DNA from: Lachnospiraceae bacterium
GTDB lineage: Bacteria > Bacillota > Clostridia > Oscillospirales > CAG-272
Length of the DNA: 63,761 bases
NCBI GenBank assembly: GCA_024404495.1
Contig: JAKSPT010000014.1
Location: forward strand, 1-63,761
Direction: 5' to 3'
Numbering within the stretch: position 1 is the first letter of the stretch; every line of letters starts with the position of its first letter. The translations under genes were made by a program, and so were the position numbers. Of the stretch, positions 9,476 through 18,491 are shown piece after piece. The notes under the pieces are model-generated. The model worked only from the letters and a program-made list of their open reading frames with translations, ran no database searches and was not told the origin of the DNA.

Positions 9476-12007
9476 ATGAAACCCTATCTGCTGAAAGAAA
9501 CCTACGAGACCTACGGCGTTTCCGTGATCTCGGTCAACGCCGCCGATTACGGCGTCGATCCGACCGGTGAAAAGGACAGCGCCCCCGGCATTCAGGCGGC
9601 GCTTGACGCCGCGAGAGACCTGAAGGGCGGCACCGTTTATCTTCCCGAGGGAAAATACGCGATCCGTACCCCGGTCACCGTGCATTCTGCGGTCACGCTG
9701 CGCGGCGAATGGCTGAGCCCCGAAAAGAAGGAAAACGATCTGACGAAGGGCACCGTGCTTCTCATATACGTCGGCAAGAACGATCCCGACGGGCAGGCAG
9801 CCTTCTCGATGAAGCCCTGCTCCGGTCTGAAATGCCTGACCTTCGTCTATCCCGAGCAGAGCCTTGACGCTCCGGTCCCCTATTCGCCCGCCGTACGGCA
9901 GAACGGATGCGACAGCATGACGCTTGAAAACGTCACGATGGTCAACCCGTGGCGCGGCGTGCAGTCGGGTCCCGACGCGAACGAGCTGCATTATCTGAAA
10001 AACGTGTATATCACCCCGGTGAACGTCGGCTTCTTCATGGATATGACGACCGACATCGGCAGAATGGAAAACCTCAATATCAAGCCGGATTATTACGCCC
10101 GCTACTTCGGCGCTCCGATCGAAGCGGTGCGGGAATTCACGCTGAAAAACGCCACGGGCGTCTATATGGCGCGTTCCGACTGGGAATACGGCTACGAGAT
10201 CCACGTCGAGTGGTGCAGGGTCGGCTTCCTCATCACCTCCTTTACCAATTCCGGCCCGAACAGCCAGCTTTCCGGGCTTCGGATGTACAACTGCGATATC
10301 GGTTTTCACCTCGTGGATTCCAACCCCTACGGCGTTGCCCTTTCGGACAGCGAGATCGTCTGCGATATCCCGCTGACCGCCGCGATCAAGAGCGACGCAC
10401 GCTTCAAGACCGTGATGCAGATCAACGGCTGCACGCTCGCGGGTCCCTACCACTATACCGTCGATCAGAACGGCTCGGGGCAGATCTCCTTCGTCAACGC
10501 CTCGATCTCCGGCTGGCAGATCGCCGCCGTGAACGCGGCAACGGGCGGGCTTTCCTTCCTACAGTGTGATTTCGAGCCCGGAAAGACCCATTTCGAGACC
10601 TCTGCGGAGACCGGAGGACTGCAGATTCTCGGCTGTGAGTTCGGCGGCAAGCCGCTCTTCTCCGGAGAGGGCATCTCCTCGGTCTGCTATTCCGCGGAAA
10701 AGACCGGGCTTTCGGTCGCTTCGCGCGGCGGGCATCTCCCCTGCACGACGAAGACCTGCCCGGATAATCGCGTGCTCTATAACGCGGTCGATTTCGGCGC
10801 GGTCGGCGACGGTACGACCGACAACACCGCGGCGCTTTCGGCGGCTCTCGAAGCCGCGGGAAAGACGGGCGGCGTGGTCTACGTTCCCGGCGGTCTCTAT
10901 CTCGTCGCGGGACAGCTTTCGGTCCCTGCGGGCGTGCAGATGCGCGGCGTCTTCGAGGTCCCGAGCCACACGATGGGCACCGGAAGCGTGCTGATGACGA
11001 CGGCAAACAAGGGCACCGAGGACGGCGATCCCTTCATCACCCTCGGCGAGGGCGCGGGCCTCTTCGGTCTGTCGCTCTATTATCCCGAGCAGAGCGAGGT
11101 CACTCCCTTCGCTTATCCGTGGACGGTACAGTCGCGCGGGAAGAACTGCTATCTCGTCAATACCGTTCTCGTCAATCCGTGGCAGGGCGTCGATTTCGGC
11201 ACCTACCCGTCCGACGGGCACTATATTTCCTATATTTCGGGCGCGCCGATCAAGTGCGGCATCTTCTGCGGCAATAACGCGGGCGACGGCTGGGTAGAAA
11301 ACATCCAGTACAATCCCCATTATTACTACCGTTCCTCCCTCCCGAACCATCCGACCGCGCATTGGAACGAGTTCTGGCACAACCAGATCAAGTACCTGCA
11401 GGCGCTTGTCTTCGGCTACAACGAGAGAGAGCACCTGCTCGGCACCTTCGTCTTCGCGGCGAATCACGGTCTGAAATTCGTGATGCAGGACGGCAAGGGC
11501 TGCAGCGGCAAGTTCATCGGTCACGGCACCGACGGCGGTCAGAACGGCCTTTATATCGAGGGCTGCGGCGAGCTTGAGCTGATCAACACCGAGCTCGTTA
11601 CGATCGAAGCGCGCGACGAGCGCATCTACTTCCTCACCGCGAAGGATATGCCCGGCAAGGCAAAGGTTTACAACACGCTGATGTGGGGCGCGCCGCACCG
11701 CGCGATGGTGCTGCAGGGCGGCGACCTTGAGATCCAGCAGACCAACATCGTCGATCCCGGCAGAATGGCGATCACGGTGGACGGCGGCAGGGTCACGCTC
11801 GCGGCGACCTATTTCTATCACAACGTCGGCAGAAATCTCGCGGTGAACGGCGACGCCGAGGTCACGCTTCTCGGCAGTATGACGCCTCATTACGGCAGAG
11901 AGCCGAAGGCGGCAAAGACGGTCACCGACCCGAGAGACGGCGCTTCGATCCTTGAGATCTACGGCGACGCCGGACGGGTGACCGAAAAATACACCTACTC
12001 GAAATGA
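9476..12007 (+). CDS. Tandem pectate-lyase-3-like beta-helix protein, no signal peptide
   Basis: Its 843 residues contain two parallel beta-helix domains of the Pectate_lyase_3 (phage tailspike/epimerase-like) type. Each opens with the family signature: ADYGVDPTGEKDSAPGIQAAL near residue 25 and VDFGAVGDGTTDNTAALSAAL near residue 440. The N-terminus (MKPYLLKETYETYG) has no hydrophobic segment, so a cytoplasmic location is predicted, which is unusual for this fold. A close relative with the same two-domain plan but a lipoprotein signal is at 28242-30902. The stop codon overlaps the start of the activase gene by four bases. Lyase, hydrolase and epimerase activities all occur on this fold, so its reaction is open. 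Confidence 0.8.
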   Translation: MKPYLLKETYETYGVSVISVNAADYGVDPTGEKDSAPGIQAALDAARDLKGGTVYLPEGKYAIRTPVTVHSAVTLRGEWLSPEKKENDLTKGTVLLIYVGKNDPDGQAAFSMKPCSGLKCLTFVYPEQSLDAPVPYSPAVRQNGCDSMTLENVTMVNPWRGVQSGPDANELHYLKNVYITPVNVGFFMDMTTDIGRMENLNIKPDYYARYFGAPIEAVREFTLKNATGVYMARSDWEYGYEIHVEWCRVGFLITSFTNSGPNSQLSGLRMYNCDIGFHLVDSNPYGVALSDSEIVCDIPLTAAIKSDARFKTVMQINGCTLAGPYHYTVDQNGSGQISFVNASISGWQIAAVNAATGGLSFLQCDFEPGKTHFETSAETGGLQILGCEFGGKPLFSGEGISSVCYSAEKTGLSVASRGGHLPCTTKTCPDNRVLYNAVDFGAVGDGTTDNTAALSAALEAAGKTGGVVYVPGGLYLVAGQLSVPAGVQMRGVFEVPSHTMGTGSVLMTTANKGTEDGDPFITLGEGAGLFGLSLYYPEQSEVTPFAYPWTVQSRGKNCYLVNTVLVNPWQGVDFGTYPSDGHYISYISGAPIKCGIFCGNNAGDGWVENIQYNPHYYYRSSLPNHPTAHWNEFWHNQIKYLQALVFGYNEREHLLGTFVFAANHGLKFVMQDGKGCSGKFIGHGTDGGQNGLYIEGCGELELINTELVTIEARDERIYFLTAKDMPGKAKVYNTLMWGAPHRAMVLQGGDLEIQQTNIVDPGRMAITVDGGRVTLAATYFYHNVGRNLAVNGDAEVTLLGSMTPHYGREPKAAKTVTDPRDGASILEIYGDAGRVTEKYTYSK

Positions 12008-12936
12008 GTGAGATCAAAGAGGCGGCGGGGCGGATCACCGAGATCCAGCGGTTTTCCTACCACGACGGGCCCGGCATCCGCACCACCGTCTTCCTCAAGG
12101 GCTGCCCGCTTTCCTGCGTCTGGTGCCACAATCCCGAGTGCCGGTCCTTTGAGGCGGAGCGCGGCTGGCTCGAAAACCGCTGTGCCCGCTGCGGGCTCTG
12201 CGTTTCCTCCTGCCCCGCGGGGGCGCTCTCCCTCGGCGAACGGATGACGGTCGACAGTGACCGCTGCCTTTCCTGCGGGAAATGCGTCTCGCTCTGTCCG
12301 AACCGCGCGTGGAAGGAATACGGCAGGGAATACGCCGTTTCCGACCTTGCGAAGGAACTGAAAAAGGACCGCGCCTATTTTGAAAAAACGGGCGGCGGGG
12401 TCACGGTATCGGGCGGGGAACCGCTTTCAAGAGCGGAATTCACCCGCGCGCTTCTGACGAAGCTGAAGGAGGACGGCATCGGGACGGCGGTCGAAACCTC
12501 CGCCTTCGGGCGGGAGGAGGACCTGCTTTCCCTCCTTCCCGTGACCGATCATTTTATGATCGATATCAAAACGACCGACGACCGTCTGCACCGGGAACTG
12601 ACCGGCGTTCCGGTCGGACCGATCCTGCACAATATCGCCGCGCTCTCGGCAAAGGGCGCGGATATCCTCATCCGCATCCCGCTGATCCCCGAGGTGAACG
12701 GAAACGCGGAGAATCTGACAGCGACGGCAGCGTTCCTGCGGGAAAAAACGAAGATACGGCGGGCGGAGCTTCTTCGGTTCCACAAGCTCGCCGCCTTCAA
12801 ATACGATTCGCTTTCCCTTGCCTACGGGGCGCTCTCCTTCCGGACGCCGACCGAGGAGGAGATGGAAGCGGCGGCGGAGCTGCTGCGCGCAAACGGGATC
12901 GAAGCCTTTTACGCAAAAAAGGAGAAAACGGTATGA
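12004..12936 (+). CDS. Glycyl radical enzyme activating protein (radical SAM)
   Basis: This 310-residue radical SAM enzyme should install the glycyl radical on its partner by hydrogen abstraction. The SAM-cluster cysteines form CxxxCxxC at C34, C38 and C41 (GCPLSCVWC). An inserted ferredoxin-like segment carries two further CxxCxxCxxxC motifs, C60-C70 and C88-C98. This is the layout of activases for dehydratase-type glycyl radical enzymes rather than the simpler pyruvate formate-lyase activase. GGGVTVSGGEPL is the usual SAM-binding stretch. Four-base overlaps join it both to the upstream beta-helix gene and to the downstream radical enzyme, implying matched translation. Confidence 0.95.
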   Translation: MSEIKEAAGRITEIQRFSYHDGPGIRTTVFLKGCPLSCVWCHNPECRSFEAERGWLENRCARCGLCVSSCPAGALSLGERMTVDSDRCLSCGKCVSLCPNRAWKEYGREYAVSDLAKELKKDRAYFEKTGGGVTVSGGEPLSRAEFTRALLTKLKEDGIGTAVETSAFGREEDLLSLLPVTDHFMIDIKTTDDRLHRELTGVPVGPILHNIAALSAKGADILIRIPLIPEVNGNAENLTATAAFLREKTKIRRAELLRFHKLAAFKYDSLSLAYGALSFRTPTEEEMEAAAELLRANGIEAFYAKKEKTV

Positions 12937-15089
12937 ATATTACCGAAATCGCTGAGAATAACGTAAGAAAAGCCGAAAAACTGATCCGCGAAAAGCCGGT
13001 GAACAGCACGTGGATCGAGCGCATCTTCCTGATGGACGATGCGTGGAGGGCTTTCGAGGGGCAGCCGCAGCCGATCATGATGGGCAACGGTCTGGCTTAC
13101 GTTTTAAGCCGCTGCTCGCTTCCGGTCGACCCCGACGATCTCCTTCTCGGCAGATTTGCCGAAAAGGTGCCGGACGAGGCGGAGGAGGCGCGGTTTCTGG
13201 AACTGCTCCGGGCAAACCGGCTCCGTGAAAATCCGATCTTCTGTTACAGCGGCGGACATATCACGCTCGACTGCGCCGGATTCGTCGAAAAGGGCATTTC
13301 CGGTTATATCGATATGGCAAAGGAACGGCTCGAACGGGGCGGCGAGGACGAAAACGGCACGAATTTTCTTCGCGGCATGGTGCTGACCTATACCGCGATG
13401 CGGGATTATATTCTCCGCTACGCCGCCGCCGCGGAAAAAGCCGGAAAGCCGGACGCCGCCGCGGTCTGCCGGAATATCGCTTACGCGCCGCCGCAGACCT
13501 TCCGCGAGGCGCTGCAGCTTTTGATCCTGCTGTTCAACGTCTATATGGCGTACGGCAGCGCGATGGTCGCCTGCCTCAATTTCGGGCGGATCGACGATTT
13601 TCTGCTCCCGCTCTACGAAGCCGATCTCGCCGCCGGACGGATGACGAGGGAAGAGGCGGGTGCGTATTTCGACGATTTCTCCTGCAAATGCTCCCTCCAT
13701 CTCGGGCGCGGCGAGCATCAGATGTTCGACGGCACCGAGCCGAAGGCGACCGGATGGGACAGAAACCCCACCTTCGATTCCCCGACCTACGTCGATATCG
13801 GCGGGTACAGCTACCGCACCGATCATAAGTCCAATCCGCTGACGAGGCTTTTTGCCGAGCACATCCATCCGAAGCTGAAAAACCCCGTCTTCATCACCCG
13901 TCTGACGAAGGAGGACGATCCGGACCTTTTCCGCCTCCTCTGCGACAAGGCAAGACAAAACGCGACCATTCTCTTTTATAACGATGAGACCGAGCTTCCC
14001 GCATTCCGCTCCCTCGGGATCGACGAAAAGCACGCGCTCGACTACTCGATGCACCCCTGCAACTGGCCGGATATTTCGGGCGGCTCGGGGATCGTCGGCG
14101 GGTTCGGCGGTCCGGTTCCGATCATGCTGCTGAACCTTTTCGCGAAGCGGCGGGATTTTTCCTCGGTCGATGAGATCATAGCGGCGCTCTCCGAGCAGTT
14201 CCGCGAGGAGGTCCGCGCGGTCTGCGCCGGTTACCGGGCACGCTTCCGCGGTCCGAAACCCGCGTCTGACGGGATGCTGAACCTGAACGACGTATTCATC
14301 GAGGGCACCGTCGAGGCGGCGCGCGGCATCACGAACGGCGGCGCGCGCTATCCGGCGCTATACGGGCAGATACGGAGCGTCGCGACCGCGGTCGATATGC
14401 TCTCCTCGATCGGAACGCTCGTTTTCGACCGGAAAATATGTACCTTTGATGAGCTTGACGACGCCTGCAAGGACGACTTTGCCTCCCGTCCCGATCTGCT
14501 CGCGGCGGCGCTCCGCGCACCGAAATACGGTACCGACGACGAATACGCCGACGCGATCGCGGTGAAGCTGATGAACGCGCTGCTCGACGTGATCGACGAA
14601 GAGACGGTCAACGAAAAGGGCGAAAAGGACGTCCTTTCGCTGAACACCACGATCACCGATACGTGGTACATCGGGCAGGGCGCCGGGATGCAGGCGACCC
14701 ACGACGGAAGAAGAAAGGGTCAGCCGATCTCGGAGAACCTTTCCCCCACGCGCGGCGTCAACGACAGCGTGACGGCGCTGCTCAACTCGGTCTCGAAGCT
14801 CCCGTTCCGCCGCCTCCATTCGGGCGCATTCAACGTCCGTCTGCGGAAGGACGCCGTGGCGGGCGAGGAGGGGCTTGACCGGCTCTGCGTCCTGCTTTCG
14901 ACCTTCTTTGAGCAGGGCGGGATCCAGGCGCAGCTTACGGTCGCCGATACCGCCGAGCTTCGCGACGCGCAGCTCCATCCCGAAAATCACCGTGACCTCA
15001 CGGTCCGCATTACGGGGTACAGCGCGGTCTTCAACGATATGACGAGAAACGCCCAGTGCGAGATCATCGCGCGCGACGAAAACACGTAA
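12933..15089 (+). CDS. Glycyl radical enzyme of unassigned type (PFL/dehydratase superfamily)
   Basis: A 718-residue cytoplasmic protein. The C-terminal glycyl radical motif is RITGYSAVF with the radical glycine at residue 695. The active-site cysteine is probably C376 in the loop MHPCNWPD. Characterised diol dehydratases, choline lyase and hydroxyproline dehydratase have GCVE-type loops, and PFL has CC; neither is present, and the position of the general-base glutamate two residues after the cysteine is tryptophan. It is also shorter than the usual 760-850 residues. It shares an overlapping operon with its activase and with a beta-helix protein, so a sugar- or uronate-derived substrate is plausible but unproven. 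Confidence 0.88.
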   Translation: MNITEIAENNVRKAEKLIREKPVNSTWIERIFLMDDAWRAFEGQPQPIMMGNGLAYVLSRCSLPVDPDDLLLGRFAEKVPDEAEEARFLELLRANRLRENPIFCYSGGHITLDCAGFVEKGISGYIDMAKERLERGGEDENGTNFLRGMVLTYTAMRDYILRYAAAAEKAGKPDAAAVCRNIAYAPPQTFREALQLLILLFNVYMAYGSAMVACLNFGRIDDFLLPLYEADLAAGRMTREEAGAYFDDFSCKCSLHLGRGEHQMFDGTEPKATGWDRNPTFDSPTYVDIGGYSYRTDHKSNPLTRLFAEHIHPKLKNPVFITRLTKEDDPDLFRLLCDKARQNATILFYNDETELPAFRSLGIDEKHALDYSMHPCNWPDISGGSGIVGGFGGPVPIMLLNLFAKRRDFSSVDEIIAALSEQFREEVRAVCAGYRARFRGPKPASDGMLNLNDVFIEGTVEAARGITNGGARYPALYGQIRSVATAVDMLSSIGTLVFDRKICTFDELDDACKDDFASRPDLLAAALRAPKYGTDDEYADAIAVKLMNALLDVIDEETVNEKGEKDVLSLNTTITDTWYIGQGAGMQATHDGRRKGQPISENLSPTRGVNDSVTALLNSVSKLPFRRLHSGAFNVRLRKDAVAGEEGLDRLCVLLSTFFEQGGIQAQLTVADTAELRDAQLHPENHRDLTVRITGYSAVFNDMTRNAQCEIIARDENT

Positions 15090-15105
15090 AAAGCGTTTCC
15101 GGCGC

Positions 15106-15134
15106 TTGATTTGTTCAAATTCGTCTGATAAAAT
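15106..15134 (+). promoter_or_regulatory. Sigma-A-like promoter directly before a terminator
   Basis: TTGATT, a 17-base spacer and TAAAAT. The expected start point near 15141 coincides with the first base of the terminator hairpin that closes the radical-enzyme operon. It could drive cvpA if transcription reads through. Confidence 0.55.
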
Positions 15135-15140
15135 GAAAAC

Positions 15141-15176
15141 AGGGGCGGGATTTTCCGATCCCGCCTCTGATTTTTT
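15141..15176 (+). terminator. Intrinsic terminator after the glycyl radical enzyme
   Basis: A GC-rich 11-bp stem with one mismatch (AGGGGCGGGAT with ATCCCGCCTCT), a 5-base loop and a following run of T. Confidence 0.85.
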
Positions 15177-15200
15177 ACGGAAAGGATTCGGGTATTTGTT

Positions 15201-15950
15201 GTGGAACATCTTCTTGACCTGATTTTTATTGCGGTCATCGCCGTTTTCGTGCTCGTTTACTGGAAGCGTGGGTTTATTCAGGCGCTGTTCGGCGCGCTGA
15301 CCACGGTCGCTTCGCTGGTCCTTGCGTTTCTGTTCGGACCGAAGCTCGGCGATTTTCTCTGCGAACGGTATTTATTTGCCGATATGTCCGACCGGATCCA
15401 CGGCGTGATCTCACCGATCATCACCGAAACGGTGGAAGGACTGAATCTGAACCGCTTCATGAACGAGGCGAGCGAGGGAATCGGCAAATTCACCGAGTAT
15501 ACTGAAAAATTCGGCGTTTCTCTTTCTTCTCTGAAGGAAAAATTCGGCTCGATTACGGTCGGGACCGAGGAGGATATCCGCGCGCTTGCCGACGTGATCG
15601 CAAAGCCCGCGGCAACGACGGTCTCCCGCATCATCGGCTGCGTCGTCGTTTTCGTTGCCGCGCTGATCGTGCTCGGAATCGCAAAATTCCTGCTTTCCGC
15701 GATTTTTGAGATCCCCGGTCTGAAGCAGGTCAACGAGACCTTCGGCGCGCTGCTCGGCGCGGTGTCGGGCATCGTGATCGTGTGGCTCGTCTGCCTCGTG
15801 ATGAGCGCCATTCTCGAATACAGCCTTCTCGGCGACGGCAGCACCGGTCTTGCCGCCATGACCGGGAATTCCTTCATTTTCCGCATTCTCTGCAAGCTGT
15901 CCCCACTCGACTTTCTGAATCTGAAAGAGATCTTCCGGATCGGCGGGTGA
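15201..15950 (+). CDS. CvpA-family membrane protein
   Basis: This protein is 249 residues with about four hydrophobic segments: residues 4-20, 28-48, about 135-160 and 175-195. The N-terminal pattern FxxVLVYWKRGFIQALFG matches the CvpA (colicin V production) family of small inner-membrane proteins. The family is broadly conserved; its role in envelope homeostasis is still poorly defined. The start is a GTG. The gene is followed at short distance by the HhH-like gene on the same strand. Confidence 0.82.
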   Translation: MEHLLDLIFIAVIAVFVLVYWKRGFIQALFGALTTVASLVLAFLFGPKLGDFLCERYLFADMSDRIHGVISPIITETVEGLNLNRFMNEASEGIGKFTEYTEKFGVSLSSLKEKFGSITVGTEEDIRALADVIAKPAATTVSRIIGCVVVFVAALIVLGIAKFLLSAIFEIPGLKQVNETFGALLGAVSGIVIVWLVCLVMSAILEYSLLGDGSTGLAAMTGNSFIFRILCKLSPLDFLNLKEIFRIGG

Positions 15951-15967
15951 CCGGAAAGGACGGCTGA

Positions 15968-16489
15968 ATGATCAGCACGGATTACGGAATCGACGCGCTT
16001 GACGTTCTTCTGAAAAAAGACTGCCTGCTTGACAGATATCATCCGCTGATTGACGGAAAAGAAAAACTGATCACGGGGCTGAAAGCGCTCGGCTGTCTGA
16101 AAAAAAGCGATATCGCAGGGATTCCCGACGCCGATCTGATGCGGATCGGTCTGAAGGACCCGGATGCGATCGGTCTTTTCCGGCGGTTTCTGACGCTTTA
16201 CGATCCCGATCCCCGGAAATTCCGGGAGATCCCGGCGCTCGTCTCCGATCCGGCGGAAAGAGAGGCTTTCACCGGGCTTTACCATCTGCCGGGGGTAAAA
16301 TATTCGCGCGCGAAGCTGTATTATCTTTCCGGGTACCGGACGCTGGTAATGTTCACGGTGACTGACGCGGATGAGATCCTTTCCAAAACGGCACGGACGA
16401 TTGCGGAAAACAAACTTTCCTGCAGCGTTCCTCTGCCAAAGGAAGCCCGCACGCATATCGCGGTCGCAAGGGCGTTCTGCCTCGGCTGA
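15968..16489 (+). CDS. Hypothetical protein with helix-hairpin-helix-like repeats
   Basis: Its 173 residues lack a signal or membrane segment. Two stretches, LKALGCLKKSDIAGIPDADL near residue 38 and TGLYHLPGVKYSRAKLYYLS near residue 98, look like helix-hairpin-helix units similar to the DUF4332 type, which suggests nucleic-acid or protein binding. This assignment rests on pattern only. It follows cvpA by 17 bases and is closed by a clear terminator, so the two probably form one unit. Confidence 0.6.
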   Translation: MISTDYGIDALDVLLKKDCLLDRYHPLIDGKEKLITGLKALGCLKKSDIAGIPDADLMRIGLKDPDAIGLFRRFLTLYDPDPRKFREIPALVSDPAEREAFTGLYHLPGVKYSRAKLYYLSGYRTLVMFTVTDADEILSKTARTIAENKLSCSVPLPKEARTHIAVARAFCLG

Positions 16490-16510
16490 ACCGCTTTTCA
16501 GAACAAAAAC

Positions 16511-16542
16511 GAACCCGTCGGATCCCCTCCGACGGGTTCTTT
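16511..16542 (+). terminator. Intrinsic terminator
   Basis: GAACCCGTCGG pairs with CCGACGGGTTC and is followed by T residues; it closes the cvpA/HhH unit. Confidence 0.9.
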
Positions 16543-16572
16543 CAAATAAAGGAAAAGTTTTTTTCGTTTTAT

Positions 16573-16602
16573 GTAAGGATTTCCGCCGATTCCCGACTAT
16601 AT
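16573..16602 (+). promoter_or_regulatory. Putative ECF-sigma autoregulatory promoter
   Basis: GTAAG at 16573-16577 and TATAT at 16598-16602, 25 bases apart start to start, sit upstream of the sigma factor gene. The same two boxes at the same spacing precede the other ECF sigma gene of the window (60230-60259, minus strand). No sigma-A promoter is evident here. Self-recognition by the sigma factor is inferred. Confidence 0.5.
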
Positions 16603-16631
16603 GGGTGAAGGCTAACGAAAGGAGAGAACGT

Positions 16632-17195
16632 ATGGAAGACAGCGCAATCATTGAGCTGTACCGGCAGAGGTCGGAAAGCGCGATCACCGAAACAGAGAAG
16701 AAATACGGCGCGTACTGTTTTACCGCGGCGGATCATATCCTCGGGAACGAGGAGGACGCGAAGGAATGTGTCAATGATACGTGGCTTGCCGCGTGGAACG
16801 CCATTCCTCCTCATCGTCCGTCTGTTCTGCGGGCGTTCCTCGTGAAGATCACGCGCAATATCGCTTTGACCCGCCTCGAAAAAAACACGGCGCTGAAACG
16901 GGGCGCGGGAAAGGCGCTTACCCCCTTTGACGAGCTGGAGGAATGCGTCGGCGGCGGGACGGGAACCGAAGAAGCGGCGGAAGCGAGGATGCTTGAGGAA
17001 ACGGTGCGCCGTTTCGTGCGGGAACTGCCGAAAAGGGACGGGAATATCTTTATCCGCCGGTATTTCTTTGCCGACCCGATCCCGGAGATCGCCGGAAGAT
17101 ACGGATTGAGCGGGAACAACGTGACGGTGATCTTATCGAGAACGCGGAAAAAACTGAAAGAAAGACTGAAAAAGGAGGGACTGATCGGTGAATGA
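16632..17195 (+). CDS. ECF RNA polymerase sigma factor
   Basis: The protein is 187 residues with the two ECF regions. Region 2 contains ILGNEEDAKECVNDTWLAAWNAIP and region 4 contains PIPEIAGRYGLSGNNVTVILSRTRKKLKERL, a helix-turn-helix for the -35 box. A variable acidic linker (about 100-125) separates them. The ATG at 16632 follows AAAGGAG. The downstream gene overlaps by eight bases and encodes a membrane protein, as expected for a cognate anti-sigma factor. Such pairs in Clostridia often answer envelope stress; the signal here is unknown. Confidence 0.93.
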   Translation: MEDSAIIELYRQRSESAITETEKKYGAYCFTAADHILGNEEDAKECVNDTWLAAWNAIPPHRPSVLRAFLVKITRNIALTRLEKNTALKRGAGKALTPFDELEECVGGGTGTEEAAEARMLEETVRRFVRELPKRDGNIFIRRYFFADPIPEIAGRYGLSGNNVTVILSRTRKKLKERLKKEGLIGE

Positions 17196-18366
17196 GTTTG
17201 ATTTGTTCTCCGCCGTCGGCGCAGTGGATGACGACCTGATCGAACGGAGCGAAAAGAAGGAGCCGTCGGTCCGCTCCCGGATACGGAAGCTTTTCATCGC
17301 TGCCGCCGCGATAGCGGTCGCGGTCGGTGTGATCTTCGGCGCGCGCTGTCTGATCCTGCGCTTCGGCGCGCTGCCCGGCGTGACGATCGCCGACAGTAAT
17401 AAAGAAAATAAAGTGAAAAATCCCTTTCCGGGGCAGGAGCCGGAGATGCTTCCGCTTCCATGGGCGGGGGACTATTCCATCCGCCTTTTCTCCGGAACAG
17501 GCTCCTTTGCCCCCGGCAAGCCGGTGATCCTGAAGGCGGAACTGTCCGTGGAGGGCGACTGGCTGACCGACGGCACGGTTTTACTGACGGTGAACGGCGC
17601 GGAGAAGGACTTTTCGCTTTCCTGCACCGGCGCCGGGGCTGACGGAAACGTCCTTCGTCCGGTGATGAATGACGGAAGCGCGTCGATGGAGCTGACCTTT
17701 ACGCCGCTGTGGAACGACCACGCCTCCGGGAAAATCTCTTTCGGGCTTTCCTTCGTTCCCTCAGACCCGGACGCCTTTTTCGCGCGGCTGTCCGCTTCGT
17801 ACTCTGACGCATATCCGGAAATATGGAAGGAAAGCGGCACGGTCTCTCTTAGGACCGACGAAACGTATTACGCCGCCGACGGCGTCGAGACCCGTATCCG
17901 CGCCTCGTCCTCCGCGATGGGGCTGATGAACGATATGCTGATCGCGCATTACCGCTCCTTTGCAATCACGGGAAAGGAATTTTCACGGATCTGGTATGAG
18001 GAAGAGCTTCGCGACTGCGTCTGCGTGAGCGTTGTTTCCTATTCCGAGGCAAACGGGACGGTACGCTATCAGTATCTGAGCCCGACCGTGCGCTACGAGT
18101 CGGATTTCGTTCCCGTATGGGAAATGGTCGGGCTTTCCCACGCGATCTTAGACGCCGAATCGGCCGAAGAGGAAGAAGTGCTGACCCGCCGTCTGATGGA
18201 TATGGTCCTTTCCGATATGCGGGCGCGCGGCGTGATCTCGGATGCCGAATACGAAACCGAGCGCTCCCTTGCCGAAGTCCGCAAGGTCGGATTCTGGGAA
18301 CCGGGCTTTCCGATGGGGCTTGACGGTCTTGCCCACGTCGTGCAGAAATACCGGTACACCCATTGA
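17188..18366 (+). CDS. Membrane-anchored putative anti-sigma factor
   Basis: A 392-residue protein that starts with GTG inside the sigma gene, preceded by AAAGGAGGG. The first 30 residues are a charged cytoplasmic segment (probable sigma-binding part), followed by one transmembrane helix about 36-56 and a large extracytoplasmic domain of about 330 residues with no recognised family. Within it the region near 100-190 looks immunoglobulin-like (GKPVILKAELSV, TVLLTVNGAEK). No zinc-binding anti-sigma motif (HxxxCxxC) is present, so regulation would not use that class. The function is inferred from topology and from the overlap with the sigma gene. Confidence 0.72.
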   Translation: MNEFDLFSAVGAVDDDLIERSEKKEPSVRSRIRKLFIAAAAIAVAVGVIFGARCLILRFGALPGVTIADSNKENKVKNPFPGQEPEMLPLPWAGDYSIRLFSGTGSFAPGKPVILKAELSVEGDWLTDGTVLLTVNGAEKDFSLSCTGAGADGNVLRPVMNDGSASMELTFTPLWNDHASGKISFGLSFVPSDPDAFFARLSASYSDAYPEIWKESGTVSLRTDETYYAADGVETRIRASSSAMGLMNDMLIAHYRSFAITGKEFSRIWYEEELRDCVCVSVVSYSEANGTVRYQYLSPTVRYESDFVPVWEMVGLSHAILDAESAEEEEVLTRRLMDMVLSDMRARGVISDAEYETERSLAEVRKVGFWEPGFPMGLDGLAHVVQKYRYTH

Positions 18367-18371
18367 ATCAA

Positions 18372-18414
18372 AAATACTGCTGAAACCTCCGATACGGAAA
18401 TTTCAGCAGTATTT
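18372..18414 (+). terminator. Intrinsic terminator
   Basis: A 14-bp perfect stem (AAATACTGCTGAAA with its complement) around a 14-base loop, followed by TTTTATTTT; it ends the sigma/anti-sigma operon. Confidence 0.9.
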
Positions 18415-18491
18415 TTATTTTGGCTCTTCATATTTTTTGGTGTGTGAAGGTTTATTGTTCTCCTTGATGCCGAAGCATAGCCTGCCGCGCA

